Positions 26,856 to 36,784 of a stretch of DNA of 64,000 bases are shown here, piece by piece. The notes beneath the pieces were generated by a model. The model worked only from the letters and a program-made list of their open reading frames with translations. It was not told where the DNA came from and did no database searches. Every line of letters begins with the position of its first letter. Position 1 is the stretch's first letter. The DNA is from Terriglobia bacterium. GTDB taxonomy: Bacteria; Acidobacteriota; Terriglobia; Terriglobales; Acidobacteriaceae. The position numbers and the translations under genes were made by a program. The DNA lies in NCBI GenBank assembly GCA_020073385.1, contig JAIQFH010000021.1, forward strand, positions 44,893 through 108,892, given 5' to 3'.

Positions 26856-28175
26856 GTGATCCCTCGTGTAATTATCGTTGGCGGTGGCTTCGGTGGTCTC
26901 TACGCAGCTCGTGCGTTGCACGGCGCCCCGGTTAACGTAACGCTGATTGATAAGAGGAATTACCATCTGTTTCGCCCGATGCTTTACCAGGTCGCGACGG
27001 GACTGCTGTCGGCGGATGAAATCGCCGGGCCTCTGCGTTCGATCCTTAGCCGCCAGAAAAATGTTGAGGTGCTGCTGGATGAAGTCACTGGCATCAACTC
27101 GAGCGAGCGCGTTGTCCATCTGAAACAGCGTAACTTGCCTTACGACTTTCTCATCCTCGCTACAGGTATTCAATACAACTATTTCGGCCACGACGAATGG
27201 CGACAATTTGCGCCGGGTCTCGAATCGCTCGATGATGCCGACGTGATTCGAGGCAAAATCTTGCTTGCCTATGAGCGAGCTGAAGAAATGGCGTCTTCCG
27301 GGCGGACTGATCCCAGTGAAATTGAACGTCAGCTGACCTTTGTATTGGTCGGTGCCGGGACGGTCGGGGTTGAGATGGCCGGCACGCTTGCTGAAATGTC
27401 GCGCATGGCATTGACCCATGATTTTCGGCACATAGATCCCGCCTCAGCTCGGATTTGTTTGTATGAGGCTGCACCTCGCATTCTGCCCACCTTTCCTCAG
27501 CACCTTTCGATGAAAGCTCTTAGGCACCTTGAGAGTTTAGGCGTCCGGGTATATACCAACTCTCGGGTTACTGCCGTCGATTCGGGAGGAATTGTCGTTG
27601 GGGGACAGCGTGTTCTAGCCGCCACCGTCCTCTGGGGGGCGGGCGTAGTTGCGTCGCCGGCCGGGCGATGGCTGAACGCACCGACTGACAACTCAGGAAA
27701 AATCGTCGTCGGGCCCGACTTGTCGGTGCCAAGGCACCGGGATGTTTTTGCAATTGGTGACACCGCTCACGTCGTTGCCTGTTCGCGCAATCTGGTTGGC
27801 ATCAAATCGGGAACTCCTATGGTGATGCCGGGAGTGGCTCAGCCGGCTATACAGGAGGGCAAGTATGTGGCGAACGTGATCCGACTGCGCGCACAAGGTC
27901 GCCCGGCGCCGGCACCATTCTGGTATTGGGACAAGGGTGATCTCGCAATCGTTGGCCGGACATATGCAGTGGCGGATCTGCGGTTCGCGCGTTTCGCCGG
28001 GTTCACCGCATGGCTCGTCTGGGCAGGCGTACATATTTATTTCCTCATTGGGTTTGCAAATCGGTTGTTTGTCTTGCTGCAATGGGGATTTGATTTCCTT
28101 ACCAAACGTCGCCAAGTACGTGTATTTTCTGTGGAACAGCCTTCCGCACAGAACTTTATTGACCCGGCAGCATAA
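26856..28175 (+). CDS. ndh: Type II NADH dehydrogenase
   Basis: The 439-residue flavoprotein has an FAD Rossmann motif GGGFGGLYAAR, a second NADH-binding VGAGTVGVEMAG motif and the FAIGDTAH FAD motif, with C-terminal amphipathic/hydrophobic helices (FTAWLVWAGVHIYFLI) for membrane attachment. It oxidises NADH with quinone without pumping protons. GTG 26856 follows GGAGG. The 3' end overlaps by 20 bases the truncated 3' end of a convergent sigma factor gene. Confidence 0.9.
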   Translation: MIPRVIIVGGGFGGLYAARALHGAPVNVTLIDKRNYHLFRPMLYQVATGLLSADEIAGPLRSILSRQKNVEVLLDEVTGINSSERVVHLKQRNLPYDFLILATGIQYNYFGHDEWRQFAPGLESLDDADVIRGKILLAYERAEEMASSGRTDPSEIERQLTFVLVGAGTVGVEMAGTLAEMSRMALTHDFRHIDPASARICLYEAAPRILPTFPQHLSMKALRHLESLGVRVYTNSRVTAVDSGGIVVGGQRVLAATVLWGAGVVASPAGRWLNAPTDNSGKIVVGPDLSVPRHRDVFAIGDTAHVVACSRNLVGIKSGTPMVMPGVAQPAIQEGKYVANVIRLRAQGRPAPAPFWYWDKGDLAIVGRTYAVADLRFARFAGFTAWLVWAGVHIYFLIGFANRLFVLLQWGFDFLTKRRQVRVFSVEQPSAQNFIDPAA

Positions 28176-28884
28176 GATAAGAGAGCCCGGTTCCATCCGC
28201 ATAAGAGACAACATCCTCTGCGAAGAGAGCTTCCAGTCCAGCCAGGTCTCCCGTGTGCGCGGCAGCGACAAAGGCCTCCAGGAGGCGCCGCTGCTCGCCC
28301 GAACTGACGGGTGTGTACCGGCCATCCGCGATATGTTTACGGGCACGGGAGACAAGTTGGCGGACGTTTGCCTCCTCCATTTGCAGGATGTCGGCGATCT
28401 GGCGGTAGGGGTAATCGAACGCTTCACGCAGAACATACGCGGCACGTTCTGTGGGCGAGAGTTTCTCAAAGAGCACCTGGACCGCGAGCTTCAATGCTTC
28501 TCCGCGCTCGGGACCTAATCCGGGATCGCTGCTGGTGTCCACCGGTTCGGAAAGCCAAGTCCCGATGTAGGTTTCGTGGCGCGTGTGGGCGGACTGGGCA
28601 AGATTGATGCAGAGTCGTGTGGTTATCTTGGCCAGGAATGCGGGTGGATTGTCAACCGCCCTCCGATTTGTAGACTGCCACCGCAACCAAACCTCTTGGA
28701 CGATATCCTCAGCTTCCGCCGCACTCCCGAGCATGCGGTAAGCGATGCCGAATAGACGCGGACGCACGACGGCAAAAGCAGAAAGTCCGTCGTCGTATTC
28801 GCCGGTCTCTACGTCAAAACAAAGGGACGAAGCGGTTTGCGGTAGAGATTCTGCAGTTGACACAACACATCTCATTGAGTTCAC
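28156..28884 (-). CDS. SigJ-type ECF sigma factor, C-terminally truncated
   Basis: The 242-residue product has sigma region 2 (RLFGIAYRMLGSAAEAEDIVQEVWLRW), region 4 (LSPTERAAYVLREAFDYPYRQIADIL) and the start of the SnoaL-like C-terminal domain characteristic of SigJ (LEALFAEDVVSYADGTG). Family members usually extend another ~50-80 residues; here the frame ends in LSYLMLPGQ within the end of ndh. The SnoaL domain is thus incomplete, suggesting a recombination junction between ndh and this gene. The sigma domains themselves are intact. Confidence 0.8.
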   Translation of the reverse strand: MNSMRCVVSTAESLPQTASSLCFDVETGEYDDGLSAFAVVRPRLFGIAYRMLGSAAEAEDIVQEVWLRWQSTNRRAVDNPPAFLAKITTRLCINLAQSAHTRHETYIGTWLSEPVDTSSDPGLGPERGEALKLAVQVLFEKLSPTERAAYVLREAFDYPYRQIADILQMEEANVRQLVSRARKHIADGRYTPVSSGEQRRLLEAFVAAAHTGDLAGLEALFAEDVVSYADGTGLSYLMLPGQ

Positions 28885-29461
28885 CCGTTTATGTGTCCGG
28901 CTTTCCCCGGCTATACCAGAGATTGCACGTGCGCTTCCAAAGGAAAATTGCAGAGGGCAGTTTGCCTACCTACGCATTGACTTCCGACAAGACGCCCCCA
29001 CCGGATCGGATGAGTGCTGAGATTGGGAGCTTGAGGTCTCGGTGCGGGGGATATTGCGTCACGAATAGTCAAAATAACGACGGGCTGTCCAACCACCGAC
29101 AGCGGAGTACCTTCGCAATTCCTTTGTTTTGCAGCAACTTGTGTCCGTTTAATGAGCTTGCAACCTGCAGTTCGGCAAAGATAGTGCTTTCGTCGATTGC
29201 CCAGAGACGGTGAGATCTGATTGCGAAAACGCTTCTCAGATCCGGAGTTGAAGGCCTCCCGACGGCGCGCGTCGATTCGGTGACCCCCCACAAGAAGACG
29301 ACTTCGAGCCGCTTCCTCCCTCAATACCGATCTTGAGAAAAAGATCCTAGCGAAGCAAACGATCACCCCTGGGATTCGACTGGCATTAGCCGTGCAATGC
29401 AAAAGTTGAATTCTGAGCAATTCGGGAAAGCGACAAGCATTTCGTCCGAGGCGGGAAACTC
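28885..29461. other. Intergenic region between divergent sigma-factor genes
   Basis: This 577-base stretch holds no gene I can support. A 74-codon minus-strand frame (29069-29293) is open but lacks a ribosome binding site and family resemblance. The region presumably contains the promoters of the two divergent sigma genes; no clear hairpin or repeat was seen. Confidence 0.4.
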
Positions 29462-30055
29462 ATGGCAACGACAACACCGGATATCAATTGTGCACGAGGG
29501 GCTATGGTTGAACCTTATCGCGAGAGGCTTCTGGAATTGACCAGTCTCATCGGCCGCCGACTGCCCGTCTTTCACCGGATAGCACTGCGAATGTTGCACA
29601 ACGTCGCGGACGCAGAGGACGCGGTTCAGGACGCTTTATTGGCGGCCTACACACATGTACGGCAGTTCAGAGGTCACGCTCAATTGTCCACGTGGTTAAC
29701 GTCAATCGTGATCAATTCGGCCCGGATGAGATTGCGACGGCGACAACGCCGGATGTTCATACAACTGGGGGGGCAAGAACAGGAGCACGACTTGTCCTCC
29801 CTTGCGGAGAGGTTGACAGATCGCCGGCCTGATCCCGAACAGGTTTGTCGATATCGGGAACTTTCGCAGCTGTTAGATCGCTCGCTTCCCCGGCTTTCAC
29901 CTGCTATGCGTAGAACTCTTCAGCTGCGTACCGTACAGGGCTTGAGCATTCGCGAAACAGCACACCTTCTGGACGTGCCCGTGGGCACAGTGAAAGCGCA
30001 GCTTGCGAGAGCTCGAAGAAAACTAAGGAAAACGATGAAGATACGTTTGGGTTGA
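29462..30055 (+). CDS. ECF RNA polymerase sigma factor
   Basis: The 197-residue protein has region 2 (HRIALRMLHNVADAEDAVQDALLAAY) and region 4 (LRTVQGLSIRETAHLLDVPVGTVKAQLARARRKL). It would direct transcription in response to an unknown signal. No anti-sigma gene lies beside it; the next gene is a heme peroxidase ~50 bases downstream, so it may regulate oxidative functions. ATG 29462 is used. Confidence 0.9.
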   Translation: MATTTPDINCARGAMVEPYRERLLELTSLIGRRLPVFHRIALRMLHNVADAEDAVQDALLAAYTHVRQFRGHAQLSTWLTSIVINSARMRLRRRQRRMFIQLGGQEQEHDLSSLAERLTDRRPDPEQVCRYRELSQLLDRSLPRLSPAMRRTLQLRTVQGLSIRETAHLLDVPVGTVKAQLARARRKLRKTMKIRLG

Positions 30056-30104
30056 GTCAAGAAGCAGTCTGTGCATGGTTGCTCTGCAATTGAAGGATTC
30101 AGAT

Positions 30105-31448
30105 ATGGACGGGCTCATGAATCAAGCAGCCGACCCAGTTCGAAGCCATTGCCTGTCGCCGGCACGAGTCAGAGTGGCAATCGATACACCCCCAGGACCT
30201 GCCAGTTATGCCCGGATGTTTCCTGAGCTGCCGTCGTTTCAGGCCGATGAGCAATTTCTACACGCCCTTGGTCGCGCAGGCGGTCAATGCGATTGCGGAG
30301 ACATCGACGACTCTCCCGATTCTTTGGCGGACACCGCCGCTGGTTGGCCTATCTTCGGCCAATTTGTGGCTCACGACATTACGGCTGACCGGTCCGTCTT
30401 ACGATCCAGAGCCAATACGACGGGATTGCGCAACGCGCGCAGCCCACAACTCAACCTTGAATGCCTGTACGGCGACGGACCAACTGGCCATCCGTTCCTC
30501 TACCAGCGTGACGACCCAGGGAAATTCCTCCTTGGTTTGGACGGAGCAGACCTGCAGCGAAACACAGAGGGCATCGCAGTTATCGGAGACCCACGCAACG
30601 ATTCCCACATGCTAATGTCGCAGCTTCATCTCGCCATGCTCAAAGCTCACAACGCGTTCGTCGATGAAGCGCGGCGCACGGGAGTAGCGAACGACCACCT
30701 GTTCGATGAAGCCGCCCGACAGCTGCGGTGGCACTATCAATGGTTTGTGCTCAACGAATTTCTGCCTACGCTCGTCGGACAGAAGCTTGTAGATCAGGTG
30801 CTACGAGAAGGCTCACTGTGGTTTCGCCCTACGCATGGCGGATTTATACCGCTCGAGTTTGCCGATGCCGCTTATCGATACGGCCATTCCCAGATTCGCC
30901 ACCGCTACCGATTGAATCCACGCACTGATCCCGTGCCCCTTTTTCCTGATCTCCTGGGATTCCGCGCGATCCCGCGTGAGCGCGCGATCGACTGGGATTT
31001 GTTCTTCGATGCACCGGGTGCGACATCGGCGCAGCGGTCGAAGAAAATCGACGGGAAGCTGGTGCGAGCGCTCATCCAGTTGCCAGTACCCGTCACGGGT
31101 GAATGCGAAATTGAGGACTATCATTCTCTCGCCGTCCGTGACTTGCAACGCGGTCAAGGAGTAGGGCTTCCGTCTGGCGAGGCCGTGGCCCGTCACATCG
31201 GAATCGCGCCGCTCACTGCAGAGCAGGTTGGCCTCGCTTCCACGGGTTGGCAGGGCGAAACTCCTTTGTGGTACTACATCCTCCGCGAAGCCGAAGCCTG
31301 TACAGAGGGTCACCGTCTTGGTCCAGTTGGTGGCCGGATTGTGACGGAGGTGTTGGTTGGACTTATCGATGCGGACGCGACGTCGTTTCGTCAGAACGGC
31401 CGGGCCTGGCGGCCTCGAAAAACACTTATTGAACTGCTCGCCTGCTAG
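30105..31448 (+). CDS. Animal-type heme peroxidase
   Basis: The 447-residue protein belongs to the peroxidase-cyclooxygenase superfamily: distal-site GQFVAHDIT near residue 95, calcium-loop-like segments, and the proximal heme ligand in AYRYGHSQIRHRY at ~270. Bacterial members oxidise halides or organic substrates with peroxide. No signal peptide is evident, so it may be cytosolic. ATG 30105 follows GAAGGA; a longer frame starts at 30075. It follows an ECF sigma gene on the same strand. Confidence 0.85.
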   Translation: MDGLMNQAADPVRSHCLSPARVRVAIDTPPGPASYARMFPELPSFQADEQFLHALGRAGGQCDCGDIDDSPDSLADTAAGWPIFGQFVAHDITADRSVLRSRANTTGLRNARSPQLNLECLYGDGPTGHPFLYQRDDPGKFLLGLDGADLQRNTEGIAVIGDPRNDSHMLMSQLHLAMLKAHNAFVDEARRTGVANDHLFDEAARQLRWHYQWFVLNEFLPTLVGQKLVDQVLREGSLWFRPTHGGFIPLEFADAAYRYGHSQIRHRYRLNPRTDPVPLFPDLLGFRAIPRERAIDWDLFFDAPGATSAQRSKKIDGKLVRALIQLPVPVTGECEIEDYHSLAVRDLQRGQGVGLPSGEAVARHIGIAPLTAEQVGLASTGWQGETPLWYYILREAEACTEGHRLGPVGGRIVTEVLVGLIDADATSFRQNGRAWRPRKTLIELLAC

Positions 31449-31636
31449 CGTCGAGCGAGAGCCTTATTGCGGATCAGTAGCGCTCATTAACTGGCATTTG
31501 TAACCAGTCGTCCCAGCCGCGGGCACGCACTAATAATCGACGCCGGCTGGCGGGACGTCGCCCGGAAGGTGTTCGAGTTCGTCAAGCGGTTCACAACGAT
31601 CACGGCAAGGACAGCGCGAAGCAGAGGAGGACTCCG

Positions 31637-32347
31637 ATGAATAATGAAACGGTCAGCTACAAGCAGGAGACGGTTGCGCCAGCGAAGACGTTCGTCAATC
31701 GGGACGCGTCGCAGACTCGACTCATTGCAGGCGTCAGCGTACCCGATGGTCCGCTCATCACGGACGTGATTGAGCATGCGCAACGACTCTCCGAGCCGTA
31801 TCTGTTCAATCACACGATGCGTTCGTGGCTGTTCGCTGAAACGATTGGCCGCATAAAGGGAATCCACTACGACCGCGAGGTCGTGGCTGTTGGCACAATA
31901 CTCCACGACATCGGCCTCACCGCCAGTGTGTCAGGGCCCAATCGCTTCGAAGTGAATGGCGCCGATGCCGCCTTGTCGTTCATCAAAGGCAAGGGTCTAT
32001 CGGATCGCCGAGCACAACTGATCTGGGACTTGGTTGCGCTTAACTCGACGCCATCGCTGGCGCTGCACAAGGAGCCGGAAGTGGCGGTCGGCACGATGGG
32101 CATCGGACTCGACTACGGCGGTTTCGGTGTTGAGGCACTTCCGGCCGCCAATGTCGAGCGTATCCTCAGCGCTTTCCCCCGATTGAAAATGAAGCAAGGA
32201 TTTGCCGAGACGTGCTGTCGGCTCGTCACGGCGAAGCCGGAGACGAGCTACGACAACTTCCTGCGCGACTTCGGCGAGCGATTCGTGCCTGGCTACAAAG
32301 CTGTGTCAACAGTCGACCTATTGATGAACGCTCCGTTCGATGAATAG
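31637..32347 (+). CDS. HD-domain hydrolase (cyanamide-hydratase-like)
   Basis: The 236-residue protein has an HD fold: NHTMRSWLFAE supplies the first His, AVGTILHDIGLT the HD pair, and a C-terminal helix more ligands. The layout resembles fungal and bacterial cyanamide hydratase-like HD proteins. The substrate is unknown. ATG 31637 has an excellent ribosome binding site (GAGGAGG). It begins a rightward series with an NmrA-like protein, two cupins and an alpha/beta hydrolase. Confidence 0.75.
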   Translation: MNNETVSYKQETVAPAKTFVNRDASQTRLIAGVSVPDGPLITDVIEHAQRLSEPYLFNHTMRSWLFAETIGRIKGIHYDREVVAVGTILHDIGLTASVSGPNRFEVNGADAALSFIKGKGLSDRRAQLIWDLVALNSTPSLALHKEPEVAVGTMGIGLDYGGFGVEALPAANVERILSAFPRLKMKQGFAETCCRLVTAKPETSYDNFLRDFGERFVPGYKAVSTVDLLMNAPFDE

Positions 32348-32540
32348 CGACGAACCTTTTGCGATGGAGATCGACCTGCATGCCCCGAATCCGCAAGTTG
32401 TGCTTCTCCTTCAGGAGTTCATTTTTGGCAATACCGCGTGGATCCAGGGTGTCACAAAATCCCACTCAGTTTTGTCATAGCGAGTACAAGAAGAAACCAT
32501 TAGCTCCGAAATGCGTTGCTCAAGAGTGAAGGAGACGATT

Positions 32541-33347
32541 ATGAAAATCGTAGTGATCGGCGGCACTGGACTCATCGGATCAAAGCTCGTCAACAAGCTC
32601 CATGAACACGGGCATGAAGCAGTAGCGGCCGCACCCAACACGGGCGTCAATACCCTCACGGGCGAAGGACTGGCCGAAGTGCTGAAGGGTGCCTCGGTCG
32701 TCGTTGACGTATCAAATTCTCCGTCCTGGGACGACGCAGCTGTACTGAACTTCTTCGTAACCTCAACTCGTAACCTTCTCACCTATGAAGCGGCTGCAGG
32801 AGTAGGACATCATGTTGCGTTGTCAGTAGTGGGAACCGACAGGCTGCCCGAAAGCGGCTACATGCGAGCCAAGATCGCCCAGGAGAAACTGATCAAAGAA
32901 TCTTCAATCCCCTACTCCGTAGTCCATGCGACGCAGTTCTTCGAATTCCTGAAGGGCCTTGCTGACATTTCGATGGTTGGCGACAAGGTACATTTGCCTC
33001 CTGTGCTCTTCCAGCCAATGGCTGCCGACGATGTCGCGAGTGGCTTAGCTAGGGTCGCAGTGGGCCAACCAGTAAACAGCATGGTCGAAATAGCAGGACC
33101 GGAACAGTTTCGTGTGGATGAACTAGTCCGGCGGCGCTTGGTTTCGTTGAATGACGGTCGCGAAGTCGTCGCTGATCCAAACGCCCGTTACGGGGGAGCG
33201 AAAGTCAGCGACAGAGTACTGCTTCCAGGTAGTAACGCACGGCTCGGCGAGACCCGTTTCGAAACCTGGTTGACTCAGCCTGCAGCCCAAATTCCGAGTG
33301 CACATGCGCAGGCCACAGGCGTCGCAGTTGTGAAAAAAGCTAGTTGA
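32541..33347 (+). CDS. NmrA-type NAD(P)-binding protein
   Basis: The 268-residue protein starts with MKIVVIGGTGLIGSKLV, an atypical-SDR Rossmann motif (GGTGLIG), and follows the NmrA/NAD(P)H-binding pattern without a classical YxxxK (GYMRAKIAQEKLIKES occupies that place). It may be a redox sensor or reductase. ATG 32541 follows GAAGGAGA by ~6 bases, preferred to the upstream start at 32511. Confidence 0.85.
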   Translation: MKIVVIGGTGLIGSKLVNKLHEHGHEAVAAAPNTGVNTLTGEGLAEVLKGASVVVDVSNSPSWDDAAVLNFFVTSTRNLLTYEAAAGVGHHVALSVVGTDRLPESGYMRAKIAQEKLIKESSIPYSVVHATQFFEFLKGLADISMVGDKVHLPPVLFQPMAADDVASGLARVAVGQPVNSMVEIAGPEQFRVDELVRRRLVSLNDGREVVADPNARYGGAKVSDRVLLPGSNARLGETRFETWLTQPAAQIPSAHAQATGVAVVKKAS

Positions 33348-33405
33348 GATCGCCCCCGCGTGCACCATTGGCACGCAATGCGTCGATCAAGTGAAAGGTT
33401 AATTT

Positions 33406-33795
33406 ATGACATTCCGAAAACTGATTTTGGCGCTGGCATGCCTTATTTCCAGCACGCTGGTAGCACAGGAGTCTAAGGTCACGCAGCTCATGGCGAAAGA
33501 TCTGACAAATCTTCCTGGCAAAGAAGGTCTGATGATTACCGTCGAGTATCCGCCGGGAAGTTCGGACCCCATACATCGTCACAATGCACATGCGTTTGTT
33601 TATGTGCTGGAAGGCTCGATCGTGATGCAGGTGAGAGGCGGAAAGGAAACGACCCTGACGCCCGGTCAGACTTTTTATGAAGGTCCCGATGATGTCCACA
33701 TTGTTGGGCGGAACGGAAGCAAGACCAAACCCGCGAAATTCGTCGTGTTCCTCGTGAAGGACAAAGGCGCTCCGGTGCTGGTTCCGGCCAACTAA
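33406..33795 (+). CDS. Exported cupin-domain protein
   Basis: The 129-residue protein has an N-terminal signal peptide (MTFRKLILALACLISSTLVA) and a single cupin barrel with motif 1 HRHNAHAFVYVLEG and motif 2 PGQTFYEGPDDVHIVGRN, which supply metal-binding His/Glu. Substrate unknown; small cupins can be dioxygenases or binding proteins. The next gene is a near copy without the signal peptide. Confidence 0.85.
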   Translation: MTFRKLILALACLISSTLVAQESKVTQLMAKDLTNLPGKEGLMITVEYPPGSSDPIHRHNAHAFVYVLEGSIVMQVRGGKETTLTPGQTFYEGPDDVHIVGRNGSKTKPAKFVVFLVKDKGAPVLVPAN

Positions 33796-33844
33796 GACCA
33801 AAATTACGAGCATTTTGTAGTCCAGAGACTAGGAGGAAATGGAT

Positions 33845-34201
33845 ATGTACACGATTACGTCGCCAGTAGCACAGCACGCCAAGGTAACGCCGCTCCTGTC
33901 GAAAGACCTGACAAACCTTCCGGGCAAAGAAGGTCTGGTGGTCACCGTGGAGTATCCGCCGGGAAGTTCGGACCCAATCCATCGCCACAATGCACATGCG
34001 TTTGTTTATGTGCTGGAAGGCTCAATCGTGCTGCAGGTGAGAGGCGGAAAGGAAACGACTCTGACACCCGGTCAGACCTTCTACGAAGGCCCGGATGATG
34101 TGCACGTTGTTGGGCGGAACGCAAGCCAAACCAAACCGGCGAAATTCATCGCGTTCTTTGTGAAGGACACAGGCGCTCCTGTGGTGGTACCGGCGAACTA
34201 A
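33845..34201 (+). CDS. Cytosolic cupin-domain protein, paralogue of the previous gene
   Basis: The 118-residue protein repeats the cupin of the preceding gene almost residue for residue from KDLTNLPGKEGL onward (same HRHNAHAF and PGQTFYEGPDDVH motifs) but starts MYTITSPVAQHAK with no signal peptide. AGGAGG lies before ATG 33839 and 33845; 33845 gives better spacing. The pair is a tandem duplication with one copy exported and one retained. Confidence 0.8.
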   Translation: MYTITSPVAQHAKVTPLLSKDLTNLPGKEGLVVTVEYPPGSSDPIHRHNAHAFVYVLEGSIVLQVRGGKETTLTPGQTFYEGPDDVHVVGRNASQTKPAKFIAFFVKDTGAPVVVPAN

Positions 34202-34253
34202 ATCAAAACGGCGAGCATTGCTGTAATCACAAAAACTCAAGGAGAAAATGCAC

Positions 34254-35102
34254 ATGAGCACAATCACAGTGAAAGATGGCACGACAATCTACTACAAAGA
34301 CTGGGGCAAAGGCCCGGTCGTCACGTTTTCACACGGATGGCCGCTGAGTTCCGATGCATGGGACGGACAAATGCTGTTCCTGGCGCAGAATGGATTTCGC
34401 GTTGTCGCCCACGACCGTCGGGGCCATGGCCGGTCCAGCCAAGCCTCGTCCGGGAACGACATGAATGGGTACGCCGATGATCTGGCAGCGGTCATTGAGG
34501 CGCTCGATCTCAAAGATGCCACTCTGGTCGGTCACTCCACAGGCGGAGGCGAAGTAACGCGCTACATAGGGCGACACGGCACAAAGCGGGTTGCCGCGGC
34601 GGTCCTGATCGCCGCCGTGCCGCCGATCCTTGTGAAATCCGCTTCCAACCCGGAAGGGATCCCGATCCAAGTGTTCGACGACCTGCGGAGAGGCCTTTTC
34701 AACGACCGCTCGCAGTTTTACAAAGACTTCGCCGTAATGTTCTACGGCGCCAATCGGCCGGGAGCGAAGGTCTCGCAGGGACTGCTGGACCAGTTCTGGC
34801 TGTGGAGCATGCAGGCCGGCCTCAAGAACTCCTACGACAGCATCAAGGCATTTTCCGAGACCGACTTTACCGAGGACCTCAAGAAGTTCGACGTGCCCAC
34901 CCTCGTGATGCACGGTGAGGACGACCAGGTCGTGCCGATTAAGGATTCAGCAAAGAAATCGGCCAAGCTCATCAAAGGAGCCAAGGAAGTTTACTATCCG
35001 GGCAGACCCCACGGTCTCACGGCCACGCACCAGGATGAAGTCAATGCCGACTTGCTGAAATTTGTGAAATCGGTCCAACAAGCTCGCAAGGCGGCAGCCT
35101 GA
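34254..35102 (+). CDS. Alpha/beta hydrolase (non-heme chloroperoxidase-like)
   Basis: The 282-residue protein matches cofactor-free haloperoxidase/esterase-type alpha/beta hydrolases: oxyanion region [12 protein letters not shown], nucleophile elbow GHSTGGGE, acid in [10 protein letters not shown] and catalytic His in RPHGLTATH. Such enzymes hydrolyse esters and form peracids with peroxide. ATG 34254 is 9 bases after AAGGAG. It ends the HD-NmrA-cupin-cupin series. Confidence 0.9.
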   Translation: MSTITVKDGTTIYYKDWGKGPVVTFSHGWPLSSDAWDGQMLFLAQNGFRVVAHDRRGHGRSSQASSGNDMNGYADDLAAVIEALDLKDATLVGHSTGGGEVTRYIGRHGTKRVAAAVLIAAVPPILVKSASNPEGIPIQVFDDLRRGLFNDRSQFYKDFAVMFYGANRPGAKVSQGLLDQFWLWSMQAGLKNSYDSIKAFSETDFTEDLKKFDVPTLVMHGEDDQVVPIKDSAKKSAKLIKGAKEVYYPGRPHGLTATHQDEVNADLLKFVKSVQQARKAAA

Positions 35103-35323
35103 GCCTTTTGTGTTTCGACAGATTGATCGAAGCCGTTGGTCTACTGCCATTTCGTCCGATTTGTTTGGTGCCGTATGTTCGATCCTTGTGCGCGACATGT
35201 AGGGGAACGGAGTTTTCGCGATTTCTTCCGTTTGCCACCGACGAAGGAGAATCGCAGTCAGTTGGTGGACCCTACGTGTTGTGCATACGGATGAATCCGT
35301 ATATCAAGTCGATGGGGACTTGC

Positions 35324-35482
35324 ATGATTGACGTTACGAAGATCGATGACGAGATAAGGTATCTGGATTTTGAGCCAAAGAAGAAGTCCGGCGGCGAGTA
35401 CTGGTGGTTAGTAGCGCTGCTGCTAGCGCCGTACATCGTAGTATTGCTCCTGTTTCTAGTTGGAACGGTGCTTCAAGGGTGA
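35324..35482 (+). CDS. Small single-pass membrane protein
   Basis: The 52-residue peptide starts MIDVTKIDDEIRYLDF, has a Lys-rich patch and then a ~25-residue hydrophobic helix (WWLVALLLAPYIVVLLLFL). ATG 35324 follows GGGGAC. It is tail-anchored in form, with no recognised family. The 220 bases before it show no other gene. Confidence 0.5.
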   Translation: MIDVTKIDDEIRYLDFEPKKKSGGEYWWLVALLLAPYIVVLLLFLVGTVLQG

Positions 35483-35593
35483 AGCCAGCCTGCGACGTAA
35501 TGGTTCGCACTTCCGAACCGTTGGATCTTGGATTCATGACGCTGTTCGACTACGTGCGAGGCTAGGAAAAACTCCCCAGGCGGTTCGTCCATT

Positions 35594-36784
35594 ATGGCTT
35601 CAATGCGAACGCGATACCCCGCTGGCATTTCGAGGAATACAGTTCTCCTGGCATTCGCAAGTCTATTCGCTGATATCTCCTCGGAGATGCTCTATCCCAT
35701 CTTACCGATCTTCCTCACACAGGTACTCCATGCAAGTGGAAGTGTCGTCGGCGTAGTCGAAGGCATCGCGGAAGCCACACAGAATGTCGTTCAGGGTTTC
35801 TCGGGTTGGCTCTCGGATAAGCTCCAGAAAAGGAAGGCTCTGGCACTAGTCGGCTACTTTGTGTCCGCGTTGGGCAAGCCTCTGATGGGAATTGCCGCGG
35901 CATGGCCTGGCGTACTAGGCGGTCGGTTTCTGGATCGTTTCGGGGCTGGCTTTCGCTCCGCTCCTCGCGATGCCCTCATTGCTTCCTCCGTCTCCGATGA
36001 ATACAGAGGCCGAGCCTTTGGCCTCGAGGGCATTGGGGACAATCTAGGAGCTTGCTTAGGGCCGTTGTTGGCCGTTCTGCTCTTCCTTTCGTTCCATGTC
36101 GAGATTCGACGGATCTTTCTGCTCGCAATCGTTCCCGGCCTGCTTGCGTTCTTAATGATCCTGTCGGTTCACGAACGCCCAGTCCCCGTGGCTGCAAAGT
36201 CCAAAATCGATGTCAGGTTGCGGGAATTTCCGGTCGGATATTGGAAATACCTGTCGGTGATAGCGATTTTTGAGATCGGCAACTCAAGCAATTCATTCTT
36301 GATTCTGCAGACAAAGAGCGTTGGCGCTTCGTTTGCAGTTACGATTCTGATCTATGCGGGTTTCAATCTGATGGCCGCATTGATTTCGTATCCAGCGGGT
36401 TCTCTTTCCGATCGATTTGGTAGGCGAAATATCCTTGTGGCGTCGTTCGTGATCTTTTTCGTCGCGTATCTTGGATTTGCTCGTACCAGGAGCGTGGTAA
36501 CGATTGCCTTCTTGTTCGTCTTTTACGGATTGTTCCAGGGAACATTCCGGTCGGTCGGGAAGGCACTTGCTTCGGACTTCGTGCCAGAACTCCTGCGCGC
36601 CAGTGCCGTCGGCTGGTACAGCGCCGTCGTCGGACTTCTAGAATTGGTCGCAAGCGTTGTCGCTGGTTTGTTGTGGGACCACCTCAGTCACGCTGCCGTG
36701 TTTTATTACGGTGCTATCTTTGCTATCGTGGGCAGCGTCGGATTGCTTTTTGTTCCAGCAGAACGCAACCGGTCCACAGCTTAG
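35594..36784 (+). CDS. MFS transporter
   Basis: The 396-residue protein has about 12 hydrophobic helices and the MFS loop motif between helices 2 and 3 (GWLSDKLQKRK) with a repeat in the second half (GSLSDRFGRRN). The start FASLFADISSEMLYPILPIFLT resembles a group of uncharacterised drug or metabolite exporters. ATG 35594 is used. It is the last gene before the right junction of the island. Confidence 0.9.
   Translation: MASMRTRYPAGISRNTVLLAFASLFADISSEMLYPILPIFLTQVLHASGSVVGVVEGIAEATQNVVQGFSGWLSDKLQKRKALALVGYFVSALGKPLMGIAAAWPGVLGGRFLDRFGAGFRSAPRDALIASSVSDEYRGRAFGLEGIGDNLGACLGPLLAVLLFLSFHVEIRRIFLLAIVPGLLAFLMILSVHERPVPVAAKSKIDVRLREFPVGYWKYLSVIAIFEIGNSSNSFLILQTKSVGASFAVTILIYAGFNLMAALISYPAGSLSDRFGRRNILVASFVIFFVAYLGFARTRSVVTIAFLFVFYGLFQGTFRSVGKALASDFVPELLRASAVGWYSAVVGLLELVASVVAGLLWDHLSHAAVFYYGAIFAIVGSVGLLFVPAERNRSTA

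Noticed and set aside
28911..29420. Leftward frame between the two sigma genes
   Set aside because: No ribosome binding site, no domain and amino-acid composition typical of non-coding frames.
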